A stretch of 64,000 nt of DNA. Source: Paenibacillus phyllosphaerae. GTDB lineage: Bacteria; Bacillota; Bacilli; Paenibacillales; Paenibacillaceae. The translations under genes and the position numbers were made by a program. The stretch spans positions 186,001 through 250,000 of the forward strand of contig NZ_JACHXK010000007.1 in assembly GCF_014192105.1 (NCBI RefSeq). Direction: 5' to 3'. The notes under the pieces were generated by a model that saw only the letters and a list, made by a program, of their open reading frames with translations, was not told the origin of the DNA and made no database searches. Below are positions 58,240 to 64,000 of the stretch, piece after piece. Numbering within the stretch: the stretch's first letter is position 1; the number at the start of each line of letters is the position of its first letter.

Positions 58240-59382
58240 TTAAGGTTGAGAAATCTTCGCCTTTTCTTCATCCGCCAAAGCCATCTCCGCGCACATCAGA
58301 ATGAATGCGCCTGCGCCGTGCAAGTCATTCTCGCTCGTCGGACGCGCGATGTAGTGGGCATAGTCGCCGATCCCTGTTCCGATGCAAATCTGACCGATGA
58401 CCACGCGGCCTTGTTCGTCGAACTTCAGCGTATCGATGACGCCTTGATACCCTTTCCAGGCGTGCTCCATATACTTCGCATCCAGATACCCGAGTCGTAC
58501 AGCCTTGGCGATCGCATGGACGAACAGGGAAGTGCAGGAGTTCTCCAGCCAGTTGTCCGGCCGATCGCCTTTATCGATGACCTGATACCATAAGCCCGTG
58601 GCTTCATCCTGGTAATTCACAAGGGCAATGAGCAGGTCCTGGAGAATCGCTGTCAGCGCAGCCTTATCCTTATGATCCTCCGGCATATGCTCGAACATCT
58701 CGAGCAGGGCAACCGGATACCAACCGATCGCGCGCCCCCAGAACTCCGGCGCAAGTCCCGTGTCCGGATCGGCCCATGCCGCCGCTTTGGTTTCGTCCCA
58801 GCCATGATACAGCAGACCGGTAACCGGGTCCTTCGTATATTGAGCCATCAGCAATGCTTGGAAGGCCAAGAGATCCGCATACTCCGGCTCGCCGAACGTG
58901 CTTCCGAACTGCACGGCAATCGGTCCGGCCATGTACAGGCCGTCGAGCCACATCTGATTCGGATAATGGCCCTTATGCCAGAATCCGCCGGATGGATTCG
59001 TCTCCCACTGCTTCAAGAGCGGGACGAGGTTGTACAAAGCTTGCTTATAACGTTCGTCGCCCGTCCGCTCGTAGAGCGGGAAGAGCAGCACGCCCGGCTG
59101 AATATCGTCCAGCTCGTCGGATTTGAATTTCGGAATCCGGCCGTCTTCCAGCAGGTGGCTGTCTACCCAACGTTTCGTATAGTCATAGTAGCGGTCGTCC
59201 TTCGTCTGCTCCCACACCTTCATCATCCCCGACAGGAATACTCCTTGGTGATAATGGAAGCGTTCCGGCGGAAGATTCTCGGGCTCGAACTTGGTCATTA
59301 AGGCTTCGCAAGCCTTCTCCGCCCAGTCAATCGGGCTCATGCGTTGCAGCTCTTTACTTGCATCGGATATGGATGGATTCAT
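58240..59382 (-). CDS. GH105 unsaturated rhamnogalacturonyl hydrolase (YteR/YesR-like)
   Basis: A 380-residue cytoplasmic hydrolase. The catalytic Asp147 is in YPNQMWLDGLYMAGP, equivalent to Asp143 of B. subtilis YteR. Other family blocks are HYHQGVFLSGMMKVWEQT, FWHKGHY, EFWGRAIGWYPVALLEMFEHMP, WLENSCTSLFVHAIAKAVRLGYL and the C-terminal GAGAFILMCAEMA. It hydrates the unsaturated uronyl residue left by pectin (rhamnogalacturonan) lyases, releasing 5-keto-uronate. ATG 59382 follows GAAGGAGGCAG. It is divergent from an AraC regulator that probably controls it. Confidence 0.93.
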   Translation of the reverse strand: MNPSISDASKELQRMSPIDWAEKACEALMTKFEPENLPPERFHYHQGVFLSGMMKVWEQTKDDRYYDYTKRWVDSHLLEDGRIPKFKSDELDDIQPGVLLFPLYERTGDERYKQALYNLVPLLKQWETNPSGGFWHKGHYPNQMWLDGLYMAGPIAVQFGSTFGEPEYADLLAFQALLMAQYTKDPVTGLLYHGWDETKAAAWADPDTGLAPEFWGRAIGWYPVALLEMFEHMPEDHKDKAALTAILQDLLIALVNYQDEATGLWYQVIDKGDRPDNWLENSCTSLFVHAIAKAVRLGYLDAKYMEHAWKGYQGVIDTLKFDEQGRVVIGQICIGTGIGDYAHYIARPTSENDLHGAGAFILMCAEMALADEEKAKISQP

Positions 59383-59470
59383 CGTACATCTGCCTCCTTC
59401 GACTTCTTAGCCTTATCGTAGCACTCCGGATATGTACATTTATTGCATGAATGCCGAATTTCTTCTTATA

Positions 59471-59499
59471 TTTTGCGGAAGTAGAAAACGCTTTATAAT
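59471..59499 (+). promoter_or_regulatory. Probable promoter of the AraC regulator
   Basis: TATAAT (59494-59499) with TTTTGC (59471-59476) at 17 bp. AGAAAACGCTTTAT (59483-59496) overlaps the -10 and resembles a partial cre site. Confidence 0.4.
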
Positions 59500-59534
59500 A
59501 GAGGGAGCGAATAGGCAAGGAAGGGGAAGGGCGG

Positions 59535-60371
59535 ATGGAACAACTTCATTACCATAACGATGCGGGGACCTTAATCGTCTCCCACCGGAAGGCGCAGAGC
59601 CACCATATGCCGGTCAGCCATTTTCACAGCACGTACGAAATCTTCTATCTCATGTCCGGCCAGCGGGAATTCTTCATTCAAGATCGGACGATCGTGGTGA
59701 ACGAGGGCGACATGGTGATCGTCTCGCCGAATATTCTGCATCGGACCACGGATGCGGCAAGGACGGAGCATGAGCGGTTTATTGTGAATATACACCCGAG
59801 CAGCATGGCAATGGCGCCTGGCAACGGTCAAGATGTTCTGCTTCCGCTGTTGTCCGAAGCCTATGTCATCGTCCGGTCCACGTTGCATGAGCGGCAGATC
59901 ATCGACGAGCTGGTACGGACCATTCAGCAAGAGATTCGCGAGCAGAAGCAAGGCTTCGAATTCTATGCGCTGACCTTGGCCCAGCAGCTGCTTATCCGCT
60001 GCTGCCGGCATGCGGGGCAAGGAAGCGCGGAGCCTCTGGTGGCGCCGAGTCCGATGCATGAACGAATCTCGGAGATCGTCCGCTATATCAACAACCATTA
60101 CATGGAGGAGTTGTCGCTTCAACGGATCGCCGATCATTTTTTCGTGAGCCCGTATTATTTGAGCCGCACCTTCAAGGAGGCAACGGGATTTACGTTCGTG
60201 GAATATCTGAACAGCGTGCGTATCAAGGAAGCGAAGCAGCTGCTGGAGCATTCTTCGATGAAAGTCGGCTCCATCGCCCGGAAGGTCGGCTTCGGCAGCG
60301 TGACCCACTTCGGCCGCGTCTTCAAGGAGATTACCGGTTACGTACCGCTGCATTACCGCAAAGTAAAGTAG
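59535..60371 (+). CDS. AraC-family regulator with N-terminal cupin domain
   Basis: A 278-residue regulator. Residues about 10-95 form the cupin-type sensor (HFHSTYEIFYLMSGQREFFI, VNEGDMVIVSPNILHRT), which would bind a sugar. Residues about 180-278 hold two helix-turn-helix motifs (ELSLQRIADHFFVSPYYLSRTFK, KVGSIARKVGFGSVTHFGRVFKEITG) ending YVPLHYRK. It is divergent from GH105, with which it shares an intergenic region of about 150 bp, and so probably controls oligogalacturonide use. ATG 59535 follows AAGGGGAAGGGCGG. Confidence 0.92.
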   Translation: MEQLHYHNDAGTLIVSHRKAQSHHMPVSHFHSTYEIFYLMSGQREFFIQDRTIVVNEGDMVIVSPNILHRTTDAARTEHERFIVNIHPSSMAMAPGNGQDVLLPLLSEAYVIVRSTLHERQIIDELVRTIQQEIREQKQGFEFYALTLAQQLLIRCCRHAGQGSAEPLVAPSPMHERISEIVRYINNHYMEELSLQRIADHFFVSPYYLSRTFKEATGFTFVEYLNSVRIKEAKQLLEHSSMKVGSIARKVGFGSVTHFGRVFKEITGYVPLHYRKVK

Positions 60372-60374
60372 CCG

Positions 60375-60866
60375 TTATTTAACGGAAATATAAATATCCA
60401 CTTGGCTATTCCGCGGGTCCGCCGCTCGCGAATCATACACTTCGAAGTCCGTCAGGAATGCTCGCTCATGATGCTTGGACCATGCCCAGATCTCCTTCCA
60501 AGCTTCCATGACGACTTCCTGAACAGGACCTCGGCGAGTCGTGAATACCTTATACCGGCATGACGGAATCACGAACTGCTCCAGGCCATCCGCCGGTTCT
60601 TGCTGCGCCTGCGCGACCTCCGCTCCGAGCGCATACGTATAGAACCCCGTCTCATCCGATTCATACCGGGTGTACAAGGCGATGACGGCGTCGTTGGCGC
60701 GGGAAGCGATCTTCTCGAGGACACGGTTCTGATAGAATTTCGCCCACTGATCGGCGATGACGCCCTGACCTTTCATCTCGGCTTCATTACTGGTTACGGC
60801 GGACGTACCATGGACAACGAAGCCTGGTTTAACCTGGATTTCACCCTTCGACGAAAAAGCTGGCAT
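60375..60866 (-). CDS. GyrI-like/AraC effector-binding domain protein
   Basis: A 163-residue stand-alone small-molecule binding domain of the GyrI/BmrR/Cass2 fold. The repeated beta-alpha-beta-beta pattern is seen in KPGFVVHGTSAVTSNEAEM, VIALYTRYESDETGFYTYALGAEV, RYKVFTTRRGPVQEVVMEAWKEIWAW and FEVYDSRAADPRNSQVDIYI. No DNA-binding domain is attached. Such proteins sequester cationic ligands or help multidrug-type regulation. It is convergent with the AraC gene, with only 3 bases between stops. ATG 60866 follows AGGGGG. Confidence 0.88.
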   Translation of the reverse strand: MPAFSSKGEIQVKPGFVVHGTSAVTSNEAEMKGQGVIADQWAKFYQNRVLEKIASRANDAVIALYTRYESDETGFYTYALGAEVAQAQQEPADGLEQFVIPSCRYKVFTTRRGPVQEVVMEAWKEIWAWSKHHERAFLTDFEVYDSRAADPRNSQVDIYISVK

Positions 60867-61018
60867 AACGGTAATAACCCCCTTATAGGAATGGATGATT
60901 TGACCTTCATGAAAGATGACGTAAACAACCGCGAAAATGTGACAAGTTGAGTTTAACTTTACCGGAAATACGTGTCGATGTCATAATAAGGGGATGACAT
61001 GATTGGGGGCTTAGGCGA

Positions 61019-62074
61019 ATGCGGTTCGGGGTCATGATGTTGCTTTTCTTTTCCATGTTATTTGTAAGCGCTTGCGGACTAGCTGTCCAGCACGATAATT
61101 ACGAGATCATCTATGCGATGGGCAACGACGACCCAGAAGCGCCAGCCGGTCAGCCGGCAGAAGACGGAACGGACAAATTCACGATTGGCGTCGTTCCGAA
61201 GCTGGTAGAGATCCCGTATTTCAATTTGGTGGAAGAAGGGGCGAGGGAAGCCGCGGAGCACTTAGGGGCGGAGCTGATCTATAAAGGTCCTCCGATCGCC
61301 GACACCGCGCAGCAGATCAACATTATTCAAGAACTCATCGAGGAAGGCGTGGACGCCATCGCCGTATCGGCCAATGAACCCGATAAGCTGCTGCCCACGC
61401 TGCTGAAGGCGAGATCGCAAGGGATCAAAGTGATTACGTGGGATTCCGACACGTACAGAGAAGGCAGGGACTTCTTCGTGAACATGGTCGATGACGAGAA
61501 ACTGGGCCGTCATCTGTTGGATACGCTTGCTTGGAATACCGGCGAGAAGGGTGAGTTCGCGATCCTCACCGGGCAGTCGAAGGCTGCCACGTTGAATGAA
61601 TGGATCAAGTGGATGAAGGTGCAGCAGGAAGAATATTATCCGGCTATGAAACTTGTCGAGATCGCGGCGACCGACGACGATCCGCAAAAAGCCTACGAGG
61701 CTGCCAAGCGCATGCTGGCGCAGTATCCGAATCTGGCCGGCATGATCGGCAATTCGTCCGTCGGGCCTCCGGCCGCTGCGCAGGCGGTTAAGGATGCGGG
61801 ACGGACGGGTCAAGTGAAAGTCGTCGGCTTATCGCTTCCGAACCTGATGGCGCCTTATCTTGCGGATGGCTCCGCACAAGTGGCCACGCTATGGAGCCCG
61901 AAGAAGCTGGGCTACTTGACCGTCGTGTTGGCGGTGCAGATGCTCGAAGGCAATCCGCCCCAAGACGGCATGACCGTCGCGAATGTCGGCATCATCCGGG
62001 TGAACGGGGATGTGGTCGTCATGGGGGACCCGGTCGATTTTACGGAGGAGAACGTGAATCAGTATGATTTCTAG
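61019..62074 (+). CDS. Sugar-binding lipoprotein, ribose/rhamnose (Peripla_BP_4) type
   Basis: A 351-residue exported binding protein. Signal peptide FGVMMLLFFSMLFVSAC gives a lipidated Cys19. After a linker, FTIGVVPKLVEIPYFNLVEEGAREAAEHLG begins the ribose-type fold, with IQELIEEGVDAIAVSANEPDKLLPTLLKA, ITWDSDT and WSPKKLGYLTVVLAVQMLEG, a pattern closest to LsrB and rhamnose-binding proteins. It overlaps the following sensor kinase gene. The tandem binding protein-kinase-regulator layout suggests that ligand-bound protein is sensed by the kinase (as ChvE/VirA-type systems), or feeds a transporter beyond the window. ATG 61019 lies after TTGGGGGC. Confidence 0.9.
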   Translation: MRFGVMMLLFFSMLFVSACGLAVQHDNYEIIYAMGNDDPEAPAGQPAEDGTDKFTIGVVPKLVEIPYFNLVEEGAREAAEHLGAELIYKGPPIADTAQQINIIQELIEEGVDAIAVSANEPDKLLPTLLKARSQGIKVITWDSDTYREGRDFFVNMVDDEKLGRHLLDTLAWNTGEKGEFAILTGQSKAATLNEWIKWMKVQQEEYYPAMKLVEIAATDDDPQKAYEAAKRMLAQYPNLAGMIGNSSVGPPAAAQAVKDAGRTGQVKVVGLSLPNLMAPYLADGSAQVATLWSPKKLGYLTVVLAVQMLEGNPPQDGMTVANVGIIRVNGDVVVMGDPVDFTEENVNQYDF

Positions 62075-63938
62075 ACTGACAGATAAGCTTGCCTTCGGAC
62101 GGCTCCGGCTCAGCACGAAGCTGATGGTTACTTATACGCTGCTCACGATAATTCCGATGTCGCTGCTCGGCTACTTCTCCTATTGGCAGTACACCAAGTC
62201 GATCGAGGAACAGATCGGCGAATATATGCCGCGCTTCCTCGTCCAGGCGGATGCCAATATCAAGAAGCATATGGATGAGCTGTCGACGCTGCCGGAGATG
62301 CTGTTCAACTCCGAAGCGATGGTGGCGATCCTGCGACGCGACGTCTACCAGAGCCGCGCCGACTTGAACCGCGACCAATTCGAGATGAACAGCTTCCTGA
62401 ACCGGACGTATCTGAACGGCGCGAGTCCGGATGTCATCGGAGTATTCCTGCTGTCCAAGAACCGGGTATTCGAGAGCACGCGGCTCAGTTACTCCGGCAT
62501 CGATTGGGGTCAGGCGTTCACCGATTACGGACAGGATCTCGAGCTTCGCAGCAGCGTCAAGCTGCTATTGCCCGGCGATATCGGGCTTCGCTTCGTCGAT
62601 AACGTCCCGTATGTGCTGATCATGAAACAAATCGAAGACGTCGACAACCGGAAGAATCTCGGCATGATGTTCATTGCCGTGCGTCTCAATTTCATCCGCA
62701 ATGTGATGCATAACCTGGAGAACAGCAATCAGGCCGATATGTGGCTGATGACGCGCAAGGGACAAATTATTTTTCATACGAATCCGCAGCGGATCGGTGC
62801 GTTCGATCCGAATATCGATCGGTATCCGCTCCTCGATGGCAGCTTCCGGGAGAAGAGCGAGACTGGAACGAGGCTGGTCAGCGTTCGCAAGTCCGATGAG
62901 CTGGATTGGGTGCTGGTGCACAGCGTTCCGCTGGAGGCGCTGACGGCCCGGACCGATTTCGTCAAGCAGGTGACGATCCTCGTCTTCATCGGCTTGGTGC
63001 TCCTCAGCATCTTCATGTACGCGCTGTTCTCCATACGGGTTACGCGGCCGCTCAATAAGCTGAATCAGCTGATGAAGCATGTGGAGATGGGCAAATTCAA
63101 CGTGGATCTCAAGGTACAAAGCAAAGATGAGATCGGGACGCTCGCCGGAAGCTTCAATTCGATGGTAACGACGATCCGGGAGCTCATCGAGCAGAATTAT
63201 CATATCGAGATCCGCCAGAAGGAAGCCGAGCTGTACGCGCTGCAGTCTCAGATCAATCCGCATTTCATGTACAACACGCTGGAGACGATCTCGATGGCCG
63301 TCGAGGAAGACGAGAAGGAGACGGTGGTGGAGATGGTCACGCTTCTCGGACGGATGCTGCGGTTCTCGGTCAACAACAAATCGAAGTTCGTCACGATCGA
63401 TCAGGAAGTCCAGCATGTACACGATTATTTGACGATCCAGAAGTTCCGGTTCGAAGACCGGCTCAGCTTCGATATTGCGGAGTCGCTCCCCAGCTCGTCG
63501 GAAGAGGCGCTGTATACGCCGAACTTCATCCTGCAGCCGATCGTGGAGAATGCGATCAAATACGGGCTCGAAGCGCGCAAAGGAGTCGACGTGCGCATTA
63601 CGGTAAGCGAGGAATTCGGCGCGAAATCGGGACGGCAGGATCTGGTGTTCCGCATCCGGGATAACGGGCCCGGGATTGCGGCAGGCCGTCTGGAACAATT
63701 GGAACGGGCAATTCGGGAGGATGCATGGGCAGGCAAAGACTCCGGCTTCGGCCTGAGCAACGTGAACGCCCGCATCGTGCTGCTGCACGGCCATGATTAT
63801 GGAATCCAGCTGCATAGCATAGAGGGAATCGGCACGGAAATTGCGGTACGAATCCCCATTACCCGGGCAGTGGATGTCGAGCGAATCGAGAAGGAGGCGA
63901 AATACCGTGCAACGCATTCGAACCTTAATCGTCGATGA
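62064..63938 (+). CDS. Sensor histidine kinase, YesM-like
   Basis: A 624-residue membrane kinase. Helix 1 is at about 22-42 (LMVTYTLLTIIPMSLLGYFS) and helix 2 at about 305-325 (VTILVFIGLVLLSIFMYALF), around an extracellular Cache-type sensor. HAMP follows (PLNKLNQLMKHVEMGKFNVD), then the His_kinase domain with phospho-acceptor in QINPHFMYNTLETISMAV, and the ATPase domain (VENAIKYGLEA, IRDNGPGI, GFGLSNVNARI). ATG 62064 overlaps the previous gene and the 3' end overlaps the response regulator start, so the three are tightly coupled. Confidence 0.94.
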   Translation: MISRLTDKLAFGRLRLSTKLMVTYTLLTIIPMSLLGYFSYWQYTKSIEEQIGEYMPRFLVQADANIKKHMDELSTLPEMLFNSEAMVAILRRDVYQSRADLNRDQFEMNSFLNRTYLNGASPDVIGVFLLSKNRVFESTRLSYSGIDWGQAFTDYGQDLELRSSVKLLLPGDIGLRFVDNVPYVLIMKQIEDVDNRKNLGMMFIAVRLNFIRNVMHNLENSNQADMWLMTRKGQIIFHTNPQRIGAFDPNIDRYPLLDGSFREKSETGTRLVSVRKSDELDWVLVHSVPLEALTARTDFVKQVTILVFIGLVLLSIFMYALFSIRVTRPLNKLNQLMKHVEMGKFNVDLKVQSKDEIGTLAGSFNSMVTTIRELIEQNYHIEIRQKEAELYALQSQINPHFMYNTLETISMAVEEDEKETVVEMVTLLGRMLRFSVNNKSKFVTIDQEVQHVHDYLTIQKFRFEDRLSFDIAESLPSSSEEALYTPNFILQPIVENAIKYGLEARKGVDVRITVSEEFGAKSGRQDLVFRIRDNGPGIAAGRLEQLERAIREDAWAGKDSGFGLSNVNARIVLLHGHDYGIQLHSIEGIGTEIAVRIPITRAVDVERIEKEAKYRATHSNLNRR

Positions 63939-64000
63939 CGAGCCGCGGATTAGAAGGGGCATCGAACGGCTGTTGCTGTCATGCGGCGACGGATTTGAGA
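63907..64000 (+). CDS. Response regulator, N-terminal part (partial)
   Basis: GTG 63907 follows GAGAAGGAGGCG and overlaps the kinase gene by 32 bases. The 31 visible codons read RIRTLIVDDEPRIRRGIERL, the start of a receiver domain with the acidic pair in VDDE. By pairing with the YesM-like kinase, an AraC-type YesN regulator is expected. The frame runs off the window. Confidence 0.9.
   Translation, partial: MQRIRTLIVDDEPRIRRGIERLLLSCGDGFE

Noticed and set aside
61063..61076. cre-like TGTAAGCGCTTGCG
   Set aside because: It lies within the signal-peptide codons (VSAC) of the lipoprotein gene and deviates at the 3' end; probably codon coincidence.
1..64000. tRNA, rRNA, CRISPR arrays, prophage or replication origin
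   Set aside because: No cloverleaf-like segment, rRNA core, regular repeat-spacer pattern, phage structural gene or DnaA-box cluster was recognised by eye; a tRNAscan or Infernal run would be decisive.

Overview
This 64 kb window is chromosomal DNA from a high-GC Firmicute of the Paenibacillaceae (Paenibacillus or Cohnella-like). The support is indirect but consistent: strong AGGAGG-type ribosome sites with many GTG and TTG starts, Gram-positive lipoprotein substrate-binding proteins, YesM/YesN-type sensor kinases with AraC-type response regulators, many ABC carbohydrate importers, and secreted or intracellular polysaccharide-degrading enzymes. No rRNA, tRNA, CRISPR array or prophage was recognised.

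Layout. 1-168: tail of cysteine synthase. 389-6208: TetR regulator, then an SsuBAC-like sulfonate-type ABC operon with two permeases and a DszA/NtaA-type flavin monooxygenase, read from a sigma-A promoter followed by a perfect 11+11 bp palindrome. 6451-15755: a complete opine-metallophore locus, cntKLMABCDFE, with a Zur-box-like site at its promoter. Residues in CntM, together with the histidine racemase CntK, predict staphylopine rather than the Paenibacillus-type bacillopaline. 15879-18609: secreted DUF3500 protein plus a HupE/UreJ-type membrane protein with a predicted N-terminal histidine, a possible metal module. 18702-25297: GH8 exo-oligoxylanase, DUF2935 protein, FIST-PAS-GGDEF-EAL protein and an exonuclease-TerD fusion.

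25472-31799: an amino-sugar (MurNAc/GlcNAc) operon with a binding protein, RpiR regulator, two permeases, BadF-type kinase and MurQ. It has two promoter/operator units in its leader, and the second permease gene is interrupted by an in-frame TAA. 31851-36097: xanthan-lyase-like PL8 enzyme convergent with a GH5 cellulase that carries a perfect CcpA cre site. 36474-45041: glycerophosphodiester/glycerol-3-phosphate block, with a metallophosphoesterase, the antiterminator GlpP, a terminator-bearing leader that looks like its target, a Ugp-type ABC importer, a HAD phosphatase and two glycerophosphodiester phosphodiesterases.

45203-48559: oxidoreductase, a pRiA4b-ORF3-like gene, a DUF-type partner and two small unknown genes. 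48570-49038: decayed IS1182-type copy. 49089-54856: leftward TRAP transporter (DctQMP) followed by YesM/YesN-type two-component genes, with a cre-like palindrome at the start site. 55062-60866: KdgF-like cupin, ZupT zinc transporter, an intact IS1182-type element, GH105 unsaturated uronyl hydrolase, a divergent AraC regulator and a GyrI-like protein. 61019-64000: sugar-binding lipoprotein, histidine kinase and the start of a response regulator, continuing out of the window.

Themes: scavenging of sulfur, zinc-type metals, phosphodiesters and plant or microbial polysaccharides. Everything here is read from sequence and family knowledge; no searches were run.
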